A stretch of DNA of 64,000 nucleotides, from the NCBI GenBank assembly GCA_021234155.1, contig JAJEKV010000027.1, positions 15,780,891-15,844,890 on the forward strand, written 5' to 3'. How positions within the stretch are numbered: position 1 is the stretch's first letter; the number at the start of each line of letters is the position of its first letter. The position numbers were made by a program, and so were the translations under genes. Below are positions 47,565 through 57,344 of the stretch, piece after piece. The stretch comes from Isoetes taiwanensis. Taxonomy: Eukaryota; Streptophyta; Lycopodiopsida; Isoetales; Isoetaceae. A model generated the notes under the pieces. It did no database searches. It had not been told where the DNA came from and was given only the letters and a program-made list of their open reading frames with translations.

Positions 47565-48020
47565 GATTGGTGCTTACAACTCCATCACCTCCATTTGCAT
47601 ACTCAATGCATACAACAAATTGTTGCAACTCCCTCCGAATTGTTGCAACTGCCTCTGTATCAGTTGCAAATGCATAAGAAAAAGTATTTTAAATGTGCTT
47701 CACAAAATCTAGCTCTCACAAGGTGGACATTTTTTCATTTATAAGCACGATCCAAGGGTCTTCCAGCAACCACCTCAGGGCCACCACCATGCATCTTCAG
47801 GCTCTTAAGGCTCTTACTGTGCCAACAATAACTGAACACTGCAGATTCAATCCATTATCAATTCCCCAGTCTCTTGAGGCGACCAAGCATTATTTTTGCA
47901 AAGGTATATTTTCCATCCTTATCAGTTGTGCAAAGACGGTTGAAAAAGCCTCTATCCAACTGTGTTCAATGACAAAAAATGCATGCATCTATGGCAGCTA
48001 CAGAAGGTCATTAGCTGCAT
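47565..48020 (-). pseudogene. formate-tetrahydrofolate ligase (10-formyl-THF synthetase) pseudogene fragment
   Basis: On the minus strand from about 48020: AANDLL, a frameshift, AAIDACIF, a stop, then RGFFNRLCTTDKDGKYTF and IMLGRLKRLG, matching the A-A-I-D-A-R-I-F and F-N-R-L-C-P block of the enzyme. Next, directly, come GLNLQCSVIVGTVRAL and, after a 7 bp doubling, KMHGGGPEVVAGRPLDRAY and KNVHLVRA, which in the intact enzyme lie more than 100 residues later. A last piece has FATDTEA and IEYANGGDGVV (47670-47570). So a large internal part is missing and stops interrupt the rest. The live enzyme feeds one-carbon units into folate metabolism. Confidence 0.75.
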
Positions 48021-49260
48021 ACCAATAATATCCCAAGTAGGATCCAAGTATTGTTGAAGGAAGCATAGACAACAAAATCTCAAGACAACTTCAGAAAGGG
48101 AAATCTAACAAAATCAACTTCTCTATGGCAAAAGCTAACCTATAAAATTGGCCAGATGCTACCAAGTTATAGATTTCTCTTTCATAATAATCTGCTCATC
48201 CGTATTAATTCGGCATGGGACACTACATCAGGGCTTCGTGTAAAGAGCAGCATACTCTGTTAGGAATATTCGTGGCTTCTTTTCTTTTATGGGCAAAAGA
48301 TGAATTCATACAAATGAACATCACACCTAATATTTTGTTGTTTGCCAATTGGTCACCAAATTGCACCTTCCCTTTGTTGACACATGTTAAAAGACGAAAG
48401 TCAACATTCAGATGTGAGCCTTACCAGTTAGTTTTAACATTGTGAACACAGTAGCCGCCATGAAGAAGACCACATGAAAAGAGTAGCAAATAATTGGTAC
48501 ATCCTCAGGAATGTTATACCAAACTATTCTGCAAAAATAAAAAAATGGCAAAGTAGCTCTTTCATTAATCTTTGAAGTTACTACTGTACTGGTAATGTCT
48601 CCCAGATGATTTCATCAGTCAAGATGATTTCATCATTCAAGCTCTCTTCATCAGCAGGCATAAGGCCCTGCACACCCTGCATCGGACAGCAAAAGGAGAA
48701 AGCTTGCAATAAATTGATTATGCTGGAACCTGCTCTAAATAAACATGCCGCCAAAAATGCTGAAACCCTCTAAAGCCCTGTTTCTTCGAGGCCTTCAACT
48801 CCTGGCAGAGCAATAGCTGTTGCCACCAAGAATGACATAGAAAAGAAAGCTGATTTTAAAGCTTAGACCCATTTTGCTGCCTTGTTGTTATGGCAGAAAA
48901 ATGATGAACTTTTATACCCCAATCTGCCCTGCTCTGAGCTACACAAAACCCAAAAAGGGCCAAATGCATTACAAATGAAGAATAAGAAGCATTTAAAAAG
49001 AGACACTGCTCAAGTTTTGCTCTAACAGATGAAGAAGCCGAGTCAGTTCCAAAAGAATGGAATGGTAGGGAAGGAGGATGAGATAGAGCTGCACAGACTT
49101 CTATCTACTTCCTGGTGAATTTAAAGATGCCATTGGCATTATGTGGAGGATAAATGCTGGCTGAGGGGACTCTGCCCCTGCCTTCAATTCTGCTTAAGAT
49201 CACACTAGCAATTTCAAACTAGCTTGGAAGTGCAACCCTCTTCCGCCATCGTTTCCACTT
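48021..49260. other. intergenic sequence with one coding-like scrap
   Basis: At 48670-48575 on the minus strand, after a possible acceptor (GCAG), a frame reads GLMPADEESLNDEIIL, TDEIIWETLPVQ, stop. I do not recognise it; it may be the last exon of a lost gene. The rest shows nothing. Confidence 0.3.
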
Positions 49261-49320
49261 TCTCAGATGGGGAAGCATAGCGGAAGCAGAAAGAACCCCG
49301 ATTGCCCCATTGCTGAAACT

Positions 49321-49366
49321 GGGCCGGAAGCAATGGCCGGATTGGGCCGGAAGCAATGGCCGGATT
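49321..49366. repeat. 23 bp exact tandem duplication
   Basis: GGGCCGGAAGCAATGG... unit at 49321-49343 and again at 49344-49366. Confidence 0.95.
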
Positions 49367-49757
49367 GCTTGCAGAGGAAGAAAGGTACATCACTCTCCTC
49401 CCCCTTCAAAGATACGTGTCGCCATCTTAACAAGTCATCCATGTGTCGCCACTAAAATTATTGCTGGGGAAAAAATATTACAATCAAACAAAAAATGTAA
49501 CTGCCTTATATATGTTGAGATAGAGGTGGAATGTTCACTATGGGTATTTGGGCACTTAATTTGAACTTATATGGTAACTTTATATGTTTGGTATTTCCAA
49601 ACTAGTGTTTTGGAGCTAGCGGTCAAGATGGTATCTTTTTGAAGATATACCATATGCTTTTGGTAAAGGTTGAGATTTGACCATTATATATACTGGAATG
49701 GAAATCTACTTGCAATTCCTAGGATGGAAACATGGCGACGAATGCGCATCGCTCTGT

Positions 49758-49930
49758 TGACATCCCAGGAATGGCAAGTAGATTACCATTCCTGTAATGT
49801 GGAAACACTTAGAAATCATTCTGCAGCAAGCAAAAGCCTTTGGAATGCAGGCTAAGTTCTTGGAATGCTGGGTAAATAGGCCAAAATGCAGAGCAAATCC
49901 TCAGAATGCAGGTAGAAGCTCCGTCGCTTC
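49758..49930. repeat. direct repeat of about 175 bp, left copy
   Basis: Matches 50890-51066 with scattered substitutions (both run GTTGAC.TCCC..GGCAAGTAGATT to GCAGGTAGAAGCTCC.TCGC). The pair flanks the gag-LTR fragment. Confidence 0.85.
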
Positions 49931-50864
49931 TTGAACCTTTGCTATCCACACCAACCCCCTCTCTCTGTCTAGCCTCTAGACCCCTACATCAGTCATGGCA
50001 ACTCTAGTGATAGAAGAGCCAGACAAGTCCTACATCCCCTCGATCTATCCCATAGCCATGCCTACGACACTGATACACAGTCACCCTAGCTGCGAGCAGA
50101 CATGGCAGCTGCCAGCTAGACTTCTCTTGAGAGAGTACATAGAGACAAACACTCTTATGCAGATCAAATATGGACTAAAAAGACAGGCAGGAGCAAAGAC
50201 CCGTGCAACTAGCGTGGTCCGTACAACCAATCTAGTAGCAAGCAGACCCATCCAACATCGCCAGCACCTCCAGACCAGATGCTTGAGGAGCACTGGAAAT
50301 AAATTCGGGCAATGGCAGAGGCCAACACAGCTAGGATTGCCTGCTTAGCAGAAGAAGTACAGGCCTCCACACCCAAGTTGCTCAAAACACAATTGGCGAC
50401 AGAAAAACAATGTATTTTCAACATGGAGAATCCCCATCCAACAACTTGAGGATGTCCTCTGTGACGTTTCCCTAAAATATATAGTACAAATACGTATATT
50501 TTAAGGCCACATCACCTATATCTCAAGTGTGAATAGGGGAGCATGGCTTATATTACATAACCTTGCCAACCTTAGGATGGAACCATTTCCACATGGCCCC
50601 ATCCTATTGGGCAACCCGCCACAGGTTCGTACCCTAGTGGAGCCACGTGGCATCACATGGCAACCCTAATATAGTTATGGCCTAACCCTAACCCTAAGCT
50701 ACTTTCTAGCTCCTACTGTCTTAGAACCCAGTTTCGCTCGAAACTCTGTTTCGAGAACCGTTTGTTGCAGCATAGTACGGATCAGTAGCCCCAAGATAGT
50801 GTTCACGTCAGAAGGGGTGGGAGCTACCTCGAATTGCTTGCAAGTCATGGAGATGCCAGGAGCA
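49931..50864 (+). mobile_element. gag-LTR fragment of a chromovirus-related element (TR-GAG-like), copy 1
   Basis: A start codon at 49995 opens a 117-codon frame (MATLVIEEPDKSY...) with a helical gag-like stretch in the next frame near 50260-50430 (MLEEHWK, RAMAEANTARIACLAEEVQA). At 50459 the sequence switches to TGTGACGTTTCCC, the start of an LTR related to 6118. It then follows that LTR, including CACGTGGC and CCCTAACCCTAA, to about 50864. Protease, RT and integrase are absent. The same gag-to-LTR join occurs at 61174, so it is a property of the family. Confidence 0.7.
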
Positions 50865-50889
50865 GGTGGAAACTGCCAACTTTAGGATG

Positions 50890-51066
50890 AATTAGTTGAC
50901 GTCCCGTAATGGCAAGTAGATTGCCATTCCTGTAACGTGGAAACACTTAGAAAGCATTCTGCAGCAAGCAAAAGCCTTCGGAACGCAAGGTAAGTTCTTG
51001 AAATGCTGGGTAAACAGGCCAGAATGCGGAGCAAATCCTCAGAATGCAGGTAGAAGCTCCATCGCT
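50890..51066. repeat. direct repeat of about 175 bp, right copy
   Basis: Partner of 49758-49930. Confidence 0.85.
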
Positions 51067-51424
51067 CAATATCATCTACAACTTCCAAGTATGCTTTCTA
51101 AAGATGATAATCTTGCAATCACATAGCCGTGTCCCATTTATAAGTGCATGACCATGAATACAATCGCCAACCATTGCTTTGCACCCCCAACATTCTCTCG
51201 AGCAAACCTTAAGGAAGAATCCCAGGCATAGAAATGCTGCCAGTTCACTGGATGAAGGCAATCCTGACACGGTTGCAATGCCCTCCAAAAGTGATATTTA
51301 ACAACTAAAGTACAATTCCATAGCCTCAAGTGATGCCATCATATACAAAGAATGGCACACACAATGCATCTAAAAACAACTTGGCCATTTTTTTATTCAA
51401 GAACCGTGCCTAATCGTTTTTAAA
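51067..51424. other. intergenic sequence
   Basis: No recognisable gene. Minus-strand frames at 51076-51329 look incidental. Confidence 0.4.
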
Positions 51425-51742
51425 ATATGAAAAAGAAGGGCTCGAACTTACTGATATAGCTAAGTGGTAAAAATGCCATCCTGTGTTTAAGCTATAGCTA
51501 ACCGGAAAAAATATTTGAAAGTGCATTTTTTAGTGTATTCTATCAGAAGTTTTTGCTTCTATAACCGGAAAATTGCCGAAAACATTTACATGGTTGGATA
51601 GTTGTAAGTTTGTGGGGATTTTTCGAAACACCCCTATTTTCGATCCATGTAAGAAAGATGATTCATATGTGATTCTGGTGGTGGTGGAAAACATATCAAT
51701 GAGTGAAGCATGGATGTGTTTAAGACCCTAGAAGCACTTTCT

Positions 51743-53490
51743 CAAGTGGGCCGGGCCCCCAATGGTGCCGGTTCTCACAGCACTCTTCAACAGGGCATTG
51801 CAAGAAGGCTTCCCCCCGCACTGGACTACCAGTAGAGTTGTGCCCATATACAAAGCAGGGGACCCCCACAGCCCAGCCAACTATCGTACCATTATGGTCA
51901 GTTCTGTCTTTGCCAAGTTGCTTGCTGGGATTCTTGAGCGGCGATTGACACTTTGGGCAGAGGATGGAGAAGTGCGGGCTCGCGCCGCAGGAAGCTTCCG
52001 CCCCAGGCATTCTACTATTGACCATATCTTCACTCTGCGAACACTCATAGAGGATAGCCTAATCGGCCTTGAGAATCATGTCTTGTTGCTTTGTGGATTT
52101 CGCAAAGGCTTTTGACCGCGATGCCTCGGGATAAGTTGTGGGACCAGATTGAGACGCGGCTAGGGACCCCCGTCGACTTGCGAGAATGCTATATCTGAGA
52201 CTATCTGAGGCTTCCTCCGGTCGTCTCACACCGCCGGGGAGCCCGTTGTTAGTAGCATTGGGGTGCGCCGGGGCTGCCCTCTATCCCCGACTCTTGGGCT
52301 TGTACATTGACCAGCTAGAAGAATGGCTAGCTGAGCCACGGGGCGCCGATTGATGCACCACATAATCCGGCAACTCATATATGCTGATGATGTTGGCCTG
52401 CTTTCGCATATACCCCTGAAGGACATGCAACGCCACACGGATGCTTTGGACACTTTACGCCAATTCACCGACATGAGAGTTAACTTGGCCAAGACAAAGG
52501 GTGCTTCTGGTCCCATCATCCCGGCACCCACGTCTTCCCTCATTCACTTACCGAGGGCAGGTAGTGGAGGTGGCTCGATCTTATAAGTATTTGGGCATTG
52601 AGTTTTCTACTACCACACCTTTGGGATGCATCCATCGAGTTCTGGGTCACTGCGGTGGAAAGCCCCAGCGTATGCAATGCAAAACAACAATCACAAGGCG
52701 GTAGTCAGATGCATGGGGTCACCAGGGCACACTTGTTCGTGGCCTTGGTTGAACCGGTCCTCCTCTATGGGGCAGAAGTGTGGGGGCCGGTGATATCCCT
52801 CACCACTTGGAGCGATCTAGAGCAGTCTGAAAGCTTTCTTGGCCGGGCACCGGGAGTGAAATCCACGGTCCCATATCGGATCTTGCTCCAAGAGACAAGC
52901 TTCCTTCCATTCTGAGAGGGGCTGCGCTGAACGTCACATTATTTACTTCAAGAAGGTGGTGGCTATGGATGAAGCCCGGCTGCCCAACCTTGCTTTGGCG
53001 ATGGCGATGGGCCCTTGGCGACTCAAAGCTTCTTTGGAAAGACAAGCAAGCCCGTGGTTCTCGCTATGGAATGTGCGGGCACCGCGGATGTGGACCCGGT
53101 GCATACACCGAAGGAACACGCCGCCTTGAAGCGATACTTGGATGCTTGCTTCATGGCCAAGCTTTGGGATCTGAGGCCCCTGTCACATGTCAAGGTGGCA
53201 AATTATCGACGCCGGTTAATCCCATGCTCACGAGGGGCCCACACCACTACCGCACACCCATCTACCCATGAAAAAGCGCCAGGGTGATTGCTTCCATTAC
53301 GCCGCGAGGTGCACACCACCTCCGCGTGAGGCGGGGAGATGGATTCGGGGCAGCGTGAGGGCGAGTGCATCGATCTTTGTCAGCGAGCCCATTGAGGATG
53401 AAAGTCACGCCCTCCGGGCCTGTCCGTGTCGAGCATATCCGGGCTCGGTATGCTCGGTTAGTTGTGCCCCATCGGGCCTTGCATGAGCTA
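51743..53490 (+). pseudogene. LINE ORF2 RT and C-terminus, frameshifted
   Basis: The first frame (51762-52115) has PHWTTSRVVPIYKAGD, the SPANYR block, and RPRHSTIDHIFTLRTLIED, then shifts to a V-D-F-A-K-A-F-D-like motif near 52090-52115 holding the first catalytic Asp. The palm Y-A-D-D box is in RQLIYADDVGLLSH near 52365-52400, followed by DALDTLRQFTDMRVNLAKTK. The thumb has YKYLGIEFS near 52585 and LYGAEVWGP near 52770. The C-terminal Cys/His finger region is degraded at 53270-53480 (EPIEDESHALRACPC). At least six frame changes occur while residues stay well conserved. Confidence 0.88.
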
Positions 53491-53645
53491 ATGGAGCCGC
53501 GGCCTCTGTAGGCTTGTTGGGATCGTTACCTCCGGGGAGGTAATGGATCTGTGCGGACTTCGGTTATGCCCCCACAGGCACATAACCTCACCGGTATTAC
53601 TTGTGATTATGTATATAACTGTGCAGTATGTCAGCATCCTTATTG

Positions 53646-53705
53646 CTACTAAGGTTTTTCCCCCGAAAACCCTTCGGGGCGGGGGTTTTTTAATCCTGGT
53701 AGTAA
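53646..53705 (+). other. U-tract stem-loop in LINE 3' UTR (ENE-like), copy 4
   Basis: Outer stem TACTA..AGG / CCTGG..TAGTA, facing tracts TTTTT and TTTTTT, inner stem CCCCCG / CGGGG. An alternative local hairpin GGTTTT / AAAACC uses the first T-tract, so two folds compete. Confidence 0.6.
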
Positions 53706-54061
53706 TACGCCCGTAGGCCAGTTGGGTTTTTTAATCCTGGTAGTAATACGCCCTCTCTTTGTACTTGGGTCCCATAGGCCAGTTGGTCTCCGTGGACGAT
53801 AAAATCATATTCTATTCTATTCTATTCTTAAACCATTGGATATGATAGACCATAATAAATAGAATTGAATTGATGTGCATTTTAGAGTATTCCAAATGTC
53901 TTTCTTTTATGTGATGGCGAGTGTTCGCCACAGGATACTAGATGAAAGCTTATGCTGCAAACTTTTCCACTGGAGAAAATAGGATTCTGATGATTTCTGC
54001 CATTCCTGACAGTATTTTGATTAAGTTTGCAGCTGTGCAAACTTCAACATGCAATTCTAGA

Positions 54062-54606
54062 GTGCCCAGTTACCTGATGATGCCCAGTTACTCATGGGCA
54101 GTGGCAGCGGCACCACCTGCTGAAGAAGCCCTTCCATTTCCTGGTAACCTTCAGAACTGATACTGGTCGCCATGAGTCTGGCTTCCCCTTGCTAGATCAG
54201 AACTGCTTTTGCAGAGACAGACCACAACTTCTTTTAGTTTCTGGAGTTGGCAAGTTTCAATGTTTGCAAGATTTATGTCGGGCAAGAGATTTGGAGCATT
54301 AGCTTTCAACTACAACAGGCAAATCTTCGATTGATCTTAGACATGGCCTATACAATACCTTGTATGTGCTATTGTGCAAACCCTTTTCCCTAAATAGATT
54401 AGTTGTCTTTGGGTATGATATGGAACATGGTGGAACGAACCACTTTGTTTCAAGTTAAAGTTGTTGTTGAAGCAATGGTGCAAGGTAAGATTTAGGTGCG
54501 AACAATAGTTTGTAGCCTTTCTCTATCTCGTTAATGTTTAATAGAACCCTAATAGTTTTTCTTCAAGAATATAGTTTTAGTTGAATAAAGCTGGTTTGGT
54601 ATGCAG
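54062..54606. other. sequence between the split repeat and the gene remnant
   Basis: Possible acceptor at 54213 (TTTTGCAG) followed by a short frame, and a donor-like GGTAAGAT at 54483, but no consistent exon chain. Confidence 0.3.
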
Positions 54607-54926
54607 TTAAACTTTAGGCATTTTCTGGGCAAGATTCATCAATCTCTGGAGCTCTCAACTACTACCAGAGCGTACATACATGGACGAATAAGGTAAGTCA
54701 CTAAATTCCAGTTACTGCTACATTGAACTCCTGACATTAAACTGATAACTGCTATTATTATATGGAAAGGATAAAAGATAGCTCCGAATTCTAAGAAATG
54801 ATTCAAAAGCGAATTCTAAGAAATGATTCATGCTTTTGCTGAACCTTGCTATTTCTTTGCAGGCTAGAGGAGCAGGCCAGACGAAGGGTTATCATTTATG
54901 AATGGTTGGATGTACCCGACCTGTAA
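54607..54926 (+). pseudogene. C-terminal two exons of an unidentified gene (join 54607-54692, 54863-54926)
   Basis: Acceptor TATGCAG precedes 54607. The exon reads LNFRHFLGKIHQSLELS and RAYIHGRIR and ends at the donor AG|GTAAGT. After an intron ending TTTCTTTGCAG the frame continues in phase as LEEQARRRVIIYEWLDVPDL and a stop at 54924. In-phase splicing with good sites is unlikely by chance in AT-rich DNA. No upstream exon in a compatible phase is clear, so this is probably a gene remnant. I do not recognise the family. Confidence 0.4.
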
Positions 54927-55364
54927 TATTATAGCTTGAAAAGAAAAGGTGAATGCATTCCAAAATTTATTGCTATGAGAATGACAAACATCATCATTTG
55001 GATCATTATATATCGATGCTTGAAATGTAGAACCTAGAAGTTGTCATTTACTGGCAAGATCAGGATGTCATAGATTGTGCTGGGAAGAGGATATAACATT
55101 GCATAATCTTATACATGTTATATCTCAAATTTCTCAACCCTCTACCACATTGTTTTGTTGAAGGTAGCATTTGAGGAGAAGCAAAAGACCGGGTTCTAGC
55201 AAGAATCGGCTTCGCAATAAGGGAAGAATGCAAGAAGATTTGTGGAGATTTTGCCAAAGGTCTAGACAAACTTGTGGCTGTATAAGTGAGGTTAAATTGG
55301 AAACCAATTGCTAAGAGGAGAATTGTGCAGCAGGCAAAATTCTAGCTAAGGTTGTTTTGAAAAG
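54927..55364. other. intergenic sequence
   Basis: AT-rich, no recognisable feature. It could include 3' UTR of the preceding remnant. Confidence 0.35.
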
Positions 55365-55480
55365 AGAAATGTTCGCGGCGGCCTTGGCCGCCCCGATAAA
55401 TTTCTTGTATAATATAAAAAGGAAGGGCTCGAACATACTGATATAGCTAACTGGTAAAAATGCCATCCTGTGTTTAAGCC

Positions 55481-56641
55481 CTTTTTTTTTTTTTTTTTTC
55501 CCCTCAACAAGGATAGTTCTTGGCGCTGACGACGCCGCCTGCGGCTAGGGCGACACAGGAGAAGGGAGGCCGCCCTCCTTTCTCTCTGATTCGGCACTAC
55601 TGCTGAGGTTCTTGCATCAATTCGACCCCATACGGAGGCTAGCGAGGGTCTCTTGCCATAGTTTATTGAATCTGCACATTCAAGGCTGCCAGGTTATCTA
55701 TTTCTTGAAGCTTTCTTCAGGGCGGCGTTCTTTAGGGCTTGCAGGTAATCCACTAACGTGGTCTTTCTGCTCTAATGCTTTAAGCATTATGATTCTTGCA
55801 ATCTGAGTAAGAATACACCGAAGAGGCACATGGTCTATAAGGTGGAGCGGATCTCTGCACAGCCTTTGAGAAAAGAAGTTTCAGATTTGTTGGTTTTCTG
55901 CAGTCATAATTTACTCCAGGTTCCTTAAACAGATGTTTGATTCCCTCCCTGTTGCTCTTTCTTGCTAGCAGAAAGACATAGGGATGTCTTCTTGATAGGA
56001 ATGTAGTAGTCTGATTTGATTCTAATCTACAGATTCCTCAACCAGATATAGGATGGTATATGAAATTTTCAGAAACAGCCGAGCTAGGAATTTTCTGGGT
56101 GGGACGACGCTTATATATTTTGAGCCAGATGCTTGGAGGTTGTATCTGGTGGTTGGGCTAATTGTCTAACCAATTCAGGCTGACTGCTATCTATTCCAAC
56201 AATGCAGCATTTTTGGGGTTATATATACCATTATGTGTACTGGCCGATTAATTTGCAGGAGCTGTGGCAGTTTGAGCAGTGTGACAGATTGCTCATCTTA
56301 CTATGAATTTCCTTTTCTCTTCATCTTTATTTTTGCAACAGGAGTTTGTGAGCATTCAAGGATTTAACTGCAACTTTTGGAAAGTCTGTTCTTACTTCTA
56401 TAGTATTATGGTTAGTTGAGAAGATGTTGATTCAATCCTATAGTATCAGCTGGGCATAAGAAGAAGTTGAGTGAGGCTACAAGTACAGCAATTCGGTTAT
56501 GTGCTATTAGAGCATCTAATAAGTCTCGGCAAGAACAGGATTAAGAAGTTGAGATTCTCCTGTAGTAATTCTGTTCTTGTTTTGTAGCATTGTACCTTTA
56601 TTATGTAATATAAAAATCCCCTTTACCTTCAAAAAAAAAAA
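55481..56641 (+). mobile_element. retroposon-like insert with 3' poly(A), possibly an internally deleted plant L1
   Basis: Begins after a T-run (55482-55499) with a GC-rich leader (CGACGCCGCCTGCGGC) and ends ATTATGTAATATAAAAATCCCC followed by 13 A. That ending resembles 3' ends of plant L1/SINE units. No RT or endonuclease motif is present. The T-run at the other end could be a second, oppositely oriented tail. Confidence 0.4.
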
Positions 56642-57340
56642 AATATATCTATTATATATATACAATTATTGGATGTGTCCTATGGGGGGGTGAATCTTTG
56701 TAGAGATTCATCCCAGCCGTCCATTTTCTGAGGTGGCGCGACAATAGCCCTTGGATTTGATGGGGGGGCATGCATGGGGCATGCATGGGGCATGCACCCC
56801 ATCTCTGGGCCGTCGATCGGGCACGCGAAAAATCGTGGCCCTTGATTTCTTTTAGGGAGAGTGCAAGGAAGTTTCCTTCCATAGAATTAAAGGGGAAATT
56901 TAATCTTGGTTGTCAAAAATAGGCATTTAATTCTACCTAAATACATTAAATGCTAAGTTATGAGGTGACAAGATTTTAATTGCCTATATTAATAAATATT
57001 AATTCTTTTTGCCTATATTAATTTTAGAGAGAGTGCAAATGCTTTTTGGTGCAACCAATCTCAGCCATTGGATCAAAAGGGGGAGGTGAAATCTTGGCCA
57101 TTAAGTATTTTATTTAAATGCAATTTTTTTATTAAAGGAGGTGAGGTGGCACCCTTATTTAATAAAAAAAAAAAGTAGTGATGTGACACCAACATTTATG
57201 AGTGGATTTCTAGGAAGCTTCATTTCTATAATCATCTTCAAGGGCCCGTAACTTACAATGAGGGGGCTCTGGATGAAGGTGGGACCCATGCCATTGGATT
57301 CCTCTCACGAGAGCTTTTTTAAAAGTGGTGCCTTGGCATC
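56642..57340. repeat. MITE-like and short repeat sequence
   Basis: Contains a hairpin TGAATCT / AGATTCA (56689-56711), a GGGGCATGCAT triple repeat (56765-56800), and phrases such as CAGCCATTGGATC typical of plant MITEs. Two ATTAATTTTAGAGAGAGTGCAA / TCTTTTAGGGAGAGTGCAA segments (56843, 57020) recall each other. Confidence 0.4.
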
Positions 57341-57344
57341 ATTC

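Larger units (their letters stand above)
51743..53827 (+). mobile_element. LINE insertion, 5' truncated, same family as 32885-37740
   Basis: Starts abruptly inside RT and ends with the U-tract stem-loop (53646-53705), TTGGTCTCCGTGGACGATAAAA and a (TATTC)n tail. The host repeat's uninterrupted sequence at 58845-58880 (GCAACTTTCTTAAACC) shows the insertion point; about 4 bp (TTCT) could be target duplication, but it overlaps the tail. A 30 bp piece (GGGTTTTTTAATCCTGG...) is doubled at 53682 and 53725. Confidence 0.9.
51425..54061 (+). mobile_element. DNA-transposon-like repeat (palindromic-TIR family), copy 1, split by a LINE
   Basis: 51425-51742 and 53828-54061 together match copy 2 (55421-55480 joined to 58613-59100). 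Shared markers: AGGGCTCGAAC.TACTGATATAGCTAA, TTTTTCGAAACAC.CCTATTTTCGATCC, AAACCATTGGATATGATAGACC, GCAAACTTTTCCACTGGAG. The LINE at 51743-53827 interrupts it. In this copy the GC-rich terminal repeats are missing or lost. No ORF of a transposase is visible. Confidence 0.75.

Noticed and set aside
51434-51492. tRNA-like words (TATAGCTAAGTGG resembling an A box; GGGCTCGAACTT resembling a reversed B box)
   Set aside because: The two boxes are in opposite orientations and too close together for a tRNA or tRNA-derived SINE head; no cloverleaf forms.
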